Made by a program: the position numbers and the translations under genes. This document shows positions 34,633 through 43,500 of a stretch of 54,196 bases of DNA, one piece after another (position 1 is the stretch's first letter; every line of letters starts with the position of its first letter). Source of the DNA: Myxococcales bacterium (lineage in GTDB: Bacteria > Myxococcota_A > UBA9042); contig JAGSHB010000018.1 of the NCBI GenBank assembly GCA_023954815.1, positions 1 to 54,196 of the forward strand, in the 5' to 3' direction. The notes under the pieces were generated by a model, which searched no databases, was not told the origin of the DNA, and saw only the letters and a list, made by a program, of their open reading frames with translations.

Positions 34633-37632
34633 TTAGCGAGCGATCCGCTCGTGCGCCTTCTCCACAACTTCGACCTGCAGACAGTGAACGAGTTCACCGT
34701 CAGAGAGCTTGAGCTGATCAACCTCAAGCTTGGTGCGCTCGTCGACGATGCGGACCCGGTCGACAAAGTCGACGCCCGAGACCTCCTCAACCACGTGGTA
34801 CAGATCGACGCGGTAGACCGCGCGACCAAAGGGCCACCCCTGCCCTCTCTTGCCGCCGCTGAGCGGATGCAAGAACGTCTTCACACGGCGCTGAATCTCA
34901 GCTTTGACCCGATCCGATGCCGTGGCCTGCAGCAAGATGATCTCGACGACCACGCTCAACTCACGGAAGACGGGACGGCGAACATTCAGTACGGTCGTGA
35001 GCAGCTTGCGGTCGGCCAGATAGTTCCGCACCTTGCGCAAAAGCTCGGTGCTAGCGACCGGACGGCCCATGTAATCAGGGTGATTTTCAGCGACGCGCGG
35101 CACGATGGCCACCGTCACCTCGCCCTCACGATCGGTCGTTGGCAGCGCGCAAACACGGGCCACCGAGCTCGACGCCTCTTTGGCGAGCCACTCGAAGTCC
35201 TCAGCGGTAACCGCGCGCCCTTTCGCCTTGAGGCTGTGGGGACCGCGCTGCTTGGCTTCCTCGATGCTCTCCAAGTCGGAGCCACCGTTCGCCGCGTACA
35301 GATTCGTCACGCTCTCGACGTACGAGATGGACTGCAGCAGGACCGTGATGGCGTCCGGGGGCACGTTACCGTCCTCACCGCCGCCGACCTGATAGTGCGA
35401 GCACACCACGTTGCGGTCGCCCTTGGGTGGGACCATGCCGCGAATGCCGTCGCCGAACTTGATCTTCCCGGTGACGATGTCCTTGGTGTAGTGGCGCGAG
35501 CTCGGCAGCGACTCGTAGAGGCTATCGACCTCATGCCAACGCACCTGCACACCACCCTCCGGGTCGTCCACGATGCAATCTTCGCCTTCAAGCGCCATGA
35601 GCGTGTCGAGGTCATTGCTCGGCGGCCGCTCACGCTCCTTGACCCAGATCTGCTGACCCGGCAGCACCGGCCCACGAACAAAGCTGAACGACTGATTCGG
35701 CGTGCCCTTCGACGAGCCCATAATGGTGCTGTCGTAGGTCGAGAGGTTGTCGGCATACACACAGTTGAGCAGCACGTGACGCAGCATCGGCGGCTCGTCG
35801 TAACCACCCTGCTCAAGGCGGGCGCGAATCCAATACAGGTTCTCGCCGTAGCGCTTGTTGCTGCGGTGGTCATCCGGGCCGACGAACTCGACAAAGCCGC
35901 TCTGTGAAAAGCCATGCGTGTAGTCACGGACCGTCAGCGGATTCCAGTCACGACCGCCGAAGTACTCCCACGCAATGATCTGCTCGGACTTGGTCTGCTC
36001 CAGGGTCGACGCCGTATCGCCTGCCCGCGCCCGCAGATTGCGACCACCACCGGCGTCTTCCACGAGGTCGAAGAACACCTGGTTGGACAGGTTCGGGAAG
36101 GGCTCTTTGAAGCCCATGTAAAGCGTGGGGCTCTCTTCCGTCACCGGTGTGAAGGGCTGGAAGGCCTTCATCTCTTCGCGGGCCTGCGAGGTGTGGATGG
36201 TGTGCACAAAGTCGTTGTACGCGATGACGTGCTCGAAAGGCTGAGCGGACTCCACAAAGCGGAGGGTCAAGTTCTTCAAGGTCGGCGGGCGCAAGGGGCG
36301 CTCGTCTTTCCAGACCCACCGGTCGTTTTCCAACTCGTAGGTTCCGGGAATGCCGTAGTCACCACGCTCGATACGGGCACGCATCCACAGGCCCTTCTTG
36401 CCGTTGATGTTGACCTCGCGCATGTCCTTCGGGCGCTTAAAGGCCACAAAACCCGACGCCGTGAGCGAATTCGTCTCCTCCTGGAAGCTGTGTCCGGGAT
36501 CTTCCTCGTCGTACTCACCGAAGCCGTTCTTTCCGAGCAAGCGCCACCGCTTGCCGTTGTAGTACTCCCACGCGATGACCAGATCTTCAGAGTTCTGCGG
36601 GCGCGGCACGGAGGCCACATCGGCGAGCTCCATGTCGATACGCACGTTGGCCTGCTGGTGGCCGAACACCGTGTCGCTGAGCAGGTACAGCGTGCAGTCG
36701 GCCTTGGGCTCACGGGAAAAGGGCTGAAAGTTCCGGTCCATGTCGAGCTTGAGGTACAAGTCACCTTCAATCGACGCGAACGAGGCCTCAGGCAGTTCTC
36801 CCTCTCCGATCAACTCAAGGCGCATACTCAAGGTATCGCACAGCGTGTCTTCAGCGCTCTGGGGCACTTCTGCCAGCCGACCACGGACGTAGAATCCTTT
36901 GGTCTCGTTGACCTCCGCTGGCTGCATATCCACTGGGCCAATCAGCGCGACCTCGTTGGGCTGCGTCTGCATATTCGGGCTCATGAGCTCGCGCCAACGC
37001 TCCCCGTCCCAGTACTCCCACTCCAACATCTTCACCAGCGGGCGGACGGCGTCAGAGGTCGTCGTGCTGGTGATGGTGAGCAGGCTCGATTCGCTAAAGG
37101 ACTTGAGGCGCTCATCGCCCAGGTAGATGAACCGCTCGACGGAGCGCACACCCGCCCAAAGGGGAACGCCAGGGCCGCTCAAGCTGAGCTCACCTGTATT
37201 GTCAGCGAAGCTCTCGTGGTGCTGGCTCATGCACTTGACGAGCTCGTTCGCCGTAATGACCACGTCCTGCGCAGTCTCGAACGTCTGGTAGGAGCCATCC
37301 TGTCCGGGCTTCGTACCCGTGCGGGCGTTAGTAGGAATGCGGACCTGGTCAGCCTTGGGGTTGATCGCAAACTGCAGGACCGCGCGGGCTGGCTGGGGCG
37401 CGGTCAGGTGAATGCCCATCAACTCTAGGAACGCCAGGAAGTTCTTTTCCGGCACCCGGTTGAGGCGATACAGCGTCATCTCCGTCATCCAAGCGAAGAG
37501 CTCGATGAGGGTGACGCCAGGATCGGCACGGTTGTGATTCGTCCAGTCAGGGCAGTACTGCGGGATCAACCGCATGGCCTCCTGAACGATGTCGTCAAAG
37601 TTACGGTCGTCGAGATTCGGACTCGGGATCAT
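34633..37632 (-). CDS. Baseplate J protein (Afp11-like)
   Basis: 999 aa, the size typical for eCIS gpJ proteins. The N-terminus carries the conserved N-L-D-D-R-N-F-D-D-I and Y-C-P-D-W-T-N-H-N-x-x-D-P-G-V-T-L-I-E-L-F-A-W-M. The central region shows G-D-G-I-R-G-M-V-P and the gpJ core (V-T-A-E-D-F-E-W-L-A). It forms the baseplate wedge arms around the hub. Its ATG overlaps the stop of the preceding gp25 gene (ATGA), giving translational coupling, and the gpI gene starts 43 bp after its stop. Confidence 0.93.
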   Translation of the reverse strand: MIPSPNLDDRNFDDIVQEAMRLIPQYCPDWTNHNRADPGVTLIELFAWMTEMTLYRLNRVPEKNFLAFLELMGIHLTAPQPARAVLQFAINPKADQVRIPTNARTGTKPGQDGSYQTFETAQDVVITANELVKCMSQHHESFADNTGELSLSGPGVPLWAGVRSVERFIYLGDERLKSFSESSLLTITSTTTSDAVRPLVKMLEWEYWDGERWRELMSPNMQTQPNEVALIGPVDMQPAEVNETKGFYVRGRLAEVPQSAEDTLCDTLSMRLELIGEGELPEASFASIEGDLYLKLDMDRNFQPFSREPKADCTLYLLSDTVFGHQQANVRIDMELADVASVPRPQNSEDLVIAWEYYNGKRWRLLGKNGFGEYDEEDPGHSFQEETNSLTASGFVAFKRPKDMREVNINGKKGLWMRARIERGDYGIPGTYELENDRWVWKDERPLRPPTLKNLTLRFVESAQPFEHVIAYNDFVHTIHTSQAREEMKAFQPFTPVTEESPTLYMGFKEPFPNLSNQVFFDLVEDAGGGRNLRARAGDTASTLEQTKSEQIIAWEYFGGRDWNPLTVRDYTHGFSQSGFVEFVGPDDHRSNKRYGENLYWIRARLEQGGYDEPPMLRHVLLNCVYADNLSTYDSTIMGSSKGTPNQSFSFVRGPVLPGQQIWVKERERPPSNDLDTLMALEGEDCIVDDPEGGVQVRWHEVDSLYESLPSSRHYTKDIVTGKIKFGDGIRGMVPPKGDRNVVCSHYQVGGGEDGNVPPDAITVLLQSISYVESVTNLYAANGGSDLESIEEAKQRGPHSLKAKGRAVTAEDFEWLAKEASSSVARVCALPTTDREGEVTVAIVPRVAENHPDYMGRPVASTELLRKVRNYLADRKLLTTVLNVRRPVFRELSVVVEIILLQATASDRVKAEIQRRVKTFLHPLSGGKRGQGWPFGRAVYRVDLYHVVEEVSGVDFVDRVRIVDERTKLEVDQLKLSDGELVHCLQVEVVEKAHERIAR

Positions 37633-38033
37633 AGGTCTTGCTCCCGCCGCAGGTAGAACGGATAGACCATGTTGTGGTCCACGTTCGTCGAGCGGATGGT
37701 GTAGCGGACGTCAATCAGCATGACGTTGGCCCGGGCCGGGTCCTCCGCTGCATTGACGATGATGTTGCCGATTCGGGGTTCGTACTTCTGCAATGCCTCT
37801 CGCACGTAGAAGCTCACGAGGCCCTGAGTCGAAGCTGAATTGGGATGAAACACAAAGTCGTGGACGCGACAGCCAAACAAGGGGCGCATCACCCGCTCGC
37901 CGACGGCGGTTCCGATGATGCAGCGAATGCTCTCTTCGATGTTGTCGGCAGCCTCCGACATGGCCATGCCACCGGTGGAATTCACCTGCATCGGAAACTT
38001 GAGTCCACGTCCGAGAAAGTGCTTCGTTGCCAT
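37629..38033 (-). CDS. gpW/gp25 baseplate wedge protein (Afp9-like)
   Basis: 134 aa, with the gp25 signature: I-R-C-I-I-G-T-A-V-G-E-R-V-M-R-P-L-F-G-C-R-V-H-D-F-V-F, and a C-terminal I-D-V-R-Y-T-I. gp25 joins gpJ and gpI wedges and helps nucleate the sheath. GGAG precedes the ATG by ~5 bases; the stop overlaps the gpJ start. It is the standard neighbour of gpJ in contractile injection loci. Confidence 0.95.
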   Translation of the reverse strand: MATKHFLGRGLKFPMQVNSTGGMAMSEAADNIEESIRCIIGTAVGERVMRPLFGCRVHDFVFHPNSASTQGLVSFYVREALQKYEPRIGNIIVNAAEDPARANVMLIDVRYTIRSTNVDHNMVYPFYLRREQDL

Positions 38034-38104
38034 GCCGCTCCGAGGGCCAAATCGCTAGAAACCTGTTGCTGAAACCTGAACGCTCGCTGAGTTCAAGGTC
38101 AGCG

Positions 38105-38308
38105 CTACCCCATCAACCCTTCAAACTTGAGGCGACAGCGCGTGCACTTCACTTTCACCCAACCGTCTTCGTTCTCGCAGTCCAGGGCGACCTGCTCCTC
38201 ACAAGGGCAGCGGTGCCCCTCCGTGCGGCCTGCGCCACAATCGGTAAGCACGTCATGCAACGCCATGAGGATTTCCTCTTGGGTCCACTGGGACGGGTCC
38301 ATTGCCAT
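38105..38308 (-). CDS. 67-aa Cys-rich protein in the spike/PAAR position
   Basis: It has six Cys (24, 34, 36, 44, 55, 58) and two His (18, 32) in 67 residues, including C-P-C and C-T-R-C, the pattern of a metal-binding ribbon. GAGG precedes the ATG. It sits between the gpD-like hub gene and gp25, where eCIS loci normally place gpV and/or a PAAR tip protein, but it is not PAAR-like in sequence. A metal-stabilised spike cap or assembly factor are equally possible; the family is not recognised. Confidence 0.65.
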   Translation of the reverse strand: MAMDPSQWTQEEILMALHDVLTDCGAGRTEGHRCPCEEQVALDCENEDGWVKVKCTRCRLKFEGLMG

Positions 38309-38627
38309 GGTATGCCTCGCCAGAGCTGAGGCCGCCTGGAGCGGTCGGTTAAGGTTCGCGGGGCGATAATGGGGTTGCGTTCAAGGTGAAGTCAACCGCC
38401 TAGCCTCCGGGTTCCGCCAAAGCACAAACAAAGAACGGCACGCCAATCAAGAGCGTCGCGCGCCGGACTACATTTAACCTCTTATCTCAAATGGTTAGCA
38501 ATTCGCACAGCGGTTCGCTGCGCGCCCACCAAGACTGACCCATCGGTCAGAATTCTGTCGATCTCTATGGCTCAGGGTCGAGAAGAACTTAGTTGCACAC
38601 CACGAGCCACGCCCCAGTCGTAGAACG
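38309..38627. other. 319-bp gap where gpV/PAAR would be expected
   Basis: No coding frame with a plausible start was found on either strand. An AT-rich stretch (about 38460-38510) could hold a promoter: on the minus strand TTGCTA and a GTTAAA lie 17 bp apart, but this is weak. The gap interrupts the otherwise tightly packed cluster. Confidence 0.35.
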
Positions 38628-39785
38628 CTACTTACCTTTGTGGGCGTTGCGAGCGAACCCGATGACGGTCCGGTAACCGTCCTCTGGACGGAACGAATGT
38701 GTCGCCGATGTGATGAGATAAACGCCGCTAAACGTATCGCCAAACCCCGTAAATTCCAGGGTTTTGCCGGGAACGACCGTCGGTGTTCCCTGGATCACCG
38801 TCTCGCCGGTCACAAAGTCCATCGAGTGCTGATCGAAGATCGCCTGTGCCAGGATGTCGGCCTCATCTTGGGAGTCGACAGGCTGATCGGTCACAACGTA
38901 GGTACGACCCTTGCTGGGGCTATTGTACAGCGCCTTGCCAGTCGCTTCCCAGCCCTTGGTTCCGTCGAAGGCGTACTCAGACGACTCGGCGAATCCAACG
39001 ATGTTCTTCTTGGTCCACGGATCCCAGCTCCGCACCTCGACGCGGCTGTACTGCTGCACAGTCGACATCCGAAAACTCGTCGACAGCGTGAGCTTCGCAT
39101 CACCGCCCTCACCGAGGCGCTCCCGCGCGAGGGTCAGGATTGGGCTCTGACCCGGGTCAGGCTGGGTGAACTTCACCTTGGCTGCTTCTTCCGGGTCAGC
39201 TTTGTATTCCAACTCGGTACCGAGCGCTGTCAGCAGTTCAAAATCAGACGCATTGAGCTGCGGAATGTACAGGTGCTTGACCTTACCGTCGCCAATTTCA
39301 TCAGCGCTCAGCGCATCAGACGTATCGCCCTTTTGCGCCTTGGAGTCACCGATCACGGCGGTGACGGCGTCCGTGGACATGGTCTCCGCTTCGAGTCCCT
39401 CACCCCACGTCCGCGAACGATGGCCGCGCGTCAGACGATGGATTTTGTGATAGCCGGAAATGGTGGTGCGGTAGCCAAGATCGACGTCGAATGACGGCTC
39501 GATGTAGGAGATTTCACCGATACACAACACGCTCTGCTCTTCGAGCCCGAGCCCCACTTCAACCTCAGCGCCAGGCTTGAACGAGTCGATAAGATGGAGC
39601 TTCTCCAGCTTCATCATGTCGTATTCGACGCTGAACATATCGGGGCTGTCCAAGCGCAAATCGACCGTGATCGATAAGATGCCGTTGCCGCCTCGCGTCT
39701 CCAAGTTGTCGCCGGAGTCCGTTGCGATCGACGTTGAGCCGTCGATCTTCACGGTGATCTCTGGCACGCGAATATCGTTTGCCAT
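38628..39785 (-). CDS. gpD-like hub protein (phage late control D / VgrG N-domain)
   Basis: 385 aa. The N-terminal D-M-F-S-V-E-Y-D, L-I-D-S-F-K-P-G-A-E-V-E-V-G-L, I-G-E-I-S-Y-I-E-P and T-T-I-S-G-Y-H-K-I-H-R-L-T-R-G are the gpD/VgrG hub hallmarks. The C-terminus closes with G-V-Y-L-I-T-S-A-T-H-S-F-R-P-E-D-G-Y. It forms the central baseplate hub. It ends without the OB-fold and needle region of VgrG/Afp8, and no separate gpV gene is seen. GAGGAG precedes the ATG. Confidence 0.9.
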   Translation of the reverse strand: MANDIRVPEITVKIDGSTSIATDSGDNLETRGGNGILSITVDLRLDSPDMFSVEYDMMKLEKLHLIDSFKPGAEVEVGLGLEEQSVLCIGEISYIEPSFDVDLGYRTTISGYHKIHRLTRGHRSRTWGEGLEAETMSTDAVTAVIGDSKAQKGDTSDALSADEIGDGKVKHLYIPQLNASDFELLTALGTELEYKADPEEAAKVKFTQPDPGQSPILTLARERLGEGGDAKLTLSTSFRMSTVQQYSRVEVRSWDPWTKKNIVGFAESSEYAFDGTKGWEATGKALYNSPSKGRTYVVTDQPVDSQDEADILAQAIFDQHSMDFVTGETVIQGTPTVVPGKTLEFTGFGDTFSGVYLITSATHSFRPEDGYRTVIGFARNAHKGK

Positions 39786-39806
39786 GTGCTTTTCTCCTCG
39801 CGGGCG

Positions 39807-39890
39807 CAGTCACTAGTTGCCAGACACTATCGGTCAGCCACTGAGTTCCAGTCCCTATATGCCAGTCCCTAAGAACCAGACTCTATTTAA
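39807..39890. repeat. Six 14-bp degenerate direct repeats
   Basis: Six consecutive 14-base units start at 39807, 39821, 39835, 39849, 39863 and 39877, each beginning CAG with a conserved CxCTA/G (consensus on the minus strand nnnnnTAGnGnCTG). They fill most of the gap between the CIS-tube/LysM and gpD genes and reach into the LysM stop codon. Read-out (regulatory spacer, protein-binding array or slippage tract) is unknown. Confidence 0.8.
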
Positions 39891-40557
39891 GAATCGGCGG
39901 GATGAGCAGTCGGCGACCAGGCGACAAGCTCAACGGATCATCGATCCCGTTGGCCTCCGCGATGCGGCGCCATTGTGCTGGATCGTCATACTCGTTGAAT
40001 GCGATCGCCTGGAGAGAGTCGCCGCGACTCACGAGATGCACGTGAGCCGTGTCCGGGCTGGACTTGACCGACTTGGACGGATTGTCATCCGGCACCTCGG
40101 TCAGGGTCAGCTTGCACTTGGCGCGAACCGGCGTGCCATTGGGCAGGAACATGATGTAGTTCACATCTAGGGCGGTGATGTACCACGTACCCGTATTGAT
40201 GCGACCACCTTCACTGCCGAAACCCTGGCCCCACACGAACAACACACGCGGGATGCGGTGCAATTCAGCGTTGGCATGGATCAGCTTTTCCAGGTCCTGA
40301 ATATGCGTCGAGTAGACGCTCTTCCGATCCTCGAAGGTGTCGAACAAGATCTCACCGAACTCGAGCTTCAGGGAGTCCCCCCCCGTAAACTGCAAGTGCG
40401 CAGAGTCCTGTCCGGCCTGCCGTTGCTCCCTTGGCTTCAGGGTCTTTGTGACCCTAACCGCCTCCGGATTGAACGAAAAGCTCACTTCGGATGGAACGTC
40501 ACCCTTTTTGTCCTCTTTATGGACAACGAGCTTTGCTGTCTCGAATCCCTCAGCCAT
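39883..40557 (-). CDS. CIS tube/LysM hub protein (Afp7-like)
   Basis: 224 aa. The N-terminal ~165 residues match the CIS tube-initiator fold: P-S-E-V-S-F-S-F-N-P-E-A-V, L-Q-F-T-G-G-D-S-L-K-L-E-F-G-E-I-L, V-L-F-V-W-G. The C-terminal ~55 residues are a LysM module (V-S-R-G-D-S-L-Q-A-I-A-F-N-E-Y ... P-G-R-R-L-L-I-P-P). It joins the hub to the tube. Its ATG overlaps the stop of the 1479-aa gene by 8 bases (ATGGCTGA). A G8 run lies inside its Thr-Gly-Gly-Asp codons. Confidence 0.92.
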   Translation of the reverse strand: MAEGFETAKLVVHKEDKKGDVPSEVSFSFNPEAVRVTKTLKPREQRQAGQDSAHLQFTGGDSLKLEFGEILFDTFEDRKSVYSTHIQDLEKLIHANAELHRIPRVLFVWGQGFGSEGGRINTGTWYITALDVNYIMFLPNGTPVRAKCKLTLTEVPDDNPSKSVKSSPDTAHVHLVSRGDSLQAIAFNEYDDPAQWRRIAEANGIDDPLSLSPGRRLLIPPILK

Positions 40558-43500
40558 GGATCCCCCTTCTCTCTCGTGCGCGCTGGATGCGTACCATCAC
40601 TGAACGCGCAACCTTCATTGCAAGGGCGTCCAACTCCTGTTGGGGTTGGGCACCTGCTTCCCTTTGAGTGCGTGTGTCGCCGCCCATTCCGGACCCGCCG
40701 GACTGTTGAGCATCGGCATCATGTCCCGCCATCGGCATTGCCACCGACGGGTTCGCCCCACTCGTGGCGATCGATTCCGACATCGGCTTGGCTGCCGCTT
40801 GCGCGACAATCGCCCGCGCGGCCGGCGCGACGAGCGGTAGTACATTGGCCGTCGGCGCTGCCGTAACCGACAGCACACGAGCCATTGCGCTGGCCTGCTG
40901 GCTCTTGACCGCCGCAGTGCCGCCCGCAGACGAGCTGCCCGCGGCCGCTGCCTGCATAGCCGCTACCGGGCTCACCAATTCACTGCTCGCCATCCCGGAG
41001 GCAGCGCTGCCAGCGTAACCCTGACGGGCGCCGGCGGCCGACGATGTTCCAGGCGATACATAGGACCGCTCGGTCGTACCATGGGGCATCGGCCGTAGAA
41101 CCTGACCTGGGCGCGGAGCCCGACGAGATTGAACGGCAGCGCCTAAACGCTCTGCGCGGCGACTCGTACCTGTACCGCCATACGCCTCACCGAGACCGCC
41201 ACCGTCACCCGGCATCAGCCCCAACAACGCGCCGCCACCAAGACCTGCGGCACCATAGCCCACACGTGACCTACCGAGACGGCTGGCGCGAGGGCCTCCC
41301 ACCGACCGAGATCCGCTGCGCGTGCCGGACAGCAATTGCTTCGTACGTGACAGACCCACCGGCGAAAAACGGTGAATCTTGGCGGCGGTACCAGCCTTGT
41401 CGGCGGCCTTTGCGGTCGCGCCAGGCGCAGACGCGCTACTCGAAGACGCTGCTGCGGAGTCCACGTTCGCGCTCGGCCGGGAAGTCACCGACTCCACTTG
41501 CCCCAGATCCAACAGTGCGGACTCTGAAACGCCGGAGCCTTTCATTTCACGGAGGGCGGCTAGGCCAGCCAAACCGGAAAAGACGACCTGTTTGTCACCG
41601 CTCGGGCTTCCCGCGGACTCACCAGCATCGAAACTCGAAGGCAGCGATGCAACCTCGGGTCCGACAGACAGCGCTGTCATCTCGGCGCCCACCGCAGCGG
41701 TCTCCCGAGGTGCTGGACGGCCGAAGAAGCGAGACAGAAACGCGTCGGCGACTTCACCCTGCGACGTCGACTGCTCGCCAAATAGCGTCAGCGCAGCGCG
41801 CAATGCCATGGGCTCACGAAGATCCAGGGCAGCGCCACCGAGCAACGATTGTGCAGCCGCAGCCATGGAAGGTGCACCGAGCTTCTTCAACAACGCACGA
41901 TGAATCGGCGACAAGTTGGCGACTGTCGATGCAGCGCTGTCCACCGATGGACGGCGCTGTGCAGCGGCTTGAGATGCAGTCACCGCTGACTTGGCAGATG
42001 TCGCCTGACGGGAAGCAGTTGCGCGAGCCGTCGCTGCACCCGCCGGTAGATCGCCAGTCGCTTGGCCGCCAGTCGCTTGGTCGCCAGTCGCTTGGTCGCC
42101 AGTCGCCTGATCGCCAGTCACGTGGTCGATCGACAGCAGGTCGCCAGTACCCATCTCGCCGACCATCAAGCTACGGCGAGCCTCGGGGGTGAGACGCTCC
42201 ATCGCACGATGCAAGATCCACGGTGTCGCGGCATCGGAAAGTCCACCGGGTGTCACGCCGAGGGTCGACTCGTGCTGCGGCGTACCCGCTGCAAAGTCGA
42301 GCAACGAACGGCCGCTGCCGATTGCCGTGGGAGCGTCGCCTGCAGCGAGATTTGCGAGGCGTTCGCCCAGAATGCCGCCGCGTGCGTGCTGACTCACAAC
42401 CTGAGCGATGGCGGCGGCGGCCGCATGGGGCACCGCGCCTATCGAGGAAGGAGCTGCCTGACGGTCGCCAGATTGTGGCTTAGCCCCAGATGCAGCGGCC
42501 GCATGGTCGAGCCGCGCGAGCGCATCGCCGATCGGTCCCTTTGTGTTCGTCGAACGTGGAGGACGGGCCGGCCTATCGGTCGAACCACTACTCTGCTGTG
42601 CGACCCAAGTCTCGTAGCCGTCATCGCCGGGGAGCAACCATTCACCGGTGCCCGCGCTAGCCGCCAACGCACCGCGCATCTGCGACACGGCACCTGGTCC
42701 CATTTGTGAGAGGCTATCGAGTGGGATGCCGGTGATATCCGAAATCTGCTGTAGCTCTTCCGTCGAGCCCGGTGCAGGTTGCACCGATTCGGCCGCTGCC
42801 AGCATAGGCCCGACACGTGGCTGCCAAGCAGCTGGCGTGCCTTCAGGAATCAAGCCGCCGAAGTGCCGCGCGCTCAGTGTCGAAGCCAGGGTAAAGGCCG
42901 CTACGGCGCTGCCGCCCATAGGCCGGGCCACGCGCCCTTCGACCGGAGCAGTCGCCTGCGTGCCCTGCCGACCAATCGCCTGTGCCGCACCGCTGGCCAA
43001 TGTTGGCGACGCAAACTCAGTGGACGCGTCGAGGAGCCCACGTGTCCGGGCTAGCTGACGGCGACCCTGCTGCGCAACAGGAGCATCACGCTGCACTGAT
43101 GGTGTCGCCGCGAGCCCCGCCAAGACGGATGGCGACAACAGTGTCTGTGCAGCGCCAGGGACACTCACAGTGGGAAACAGTGTCTGTGCAGCGCCAGGGA
43201 CACTCACAGTGGGAGTAGTCACAGTCGCGATCGACTGCGTACCCGCCTGTTTGGCTGCGGCCTGGCGAGCGTTTGTTGCCGCCGCCTGCTGCAGCGCCTT
43301 TTCGCGCGAGACTGGAGACAGCCACGCTGGCGCTCCGGCCGGTGGCAGATCGGGCTCAGCGGCGATCGCCAGAGTTTCGCCTGCACCGAGCGCATCGAGT
43401 TGACGAGGCGCCGCAACTCGGCTGGCCTGCGGCGTCAACAAACGCTCGCTGACATCGAGCCACCGTTGAAGAGACGCCGCCACGCCAGTGACTGGCGCAT

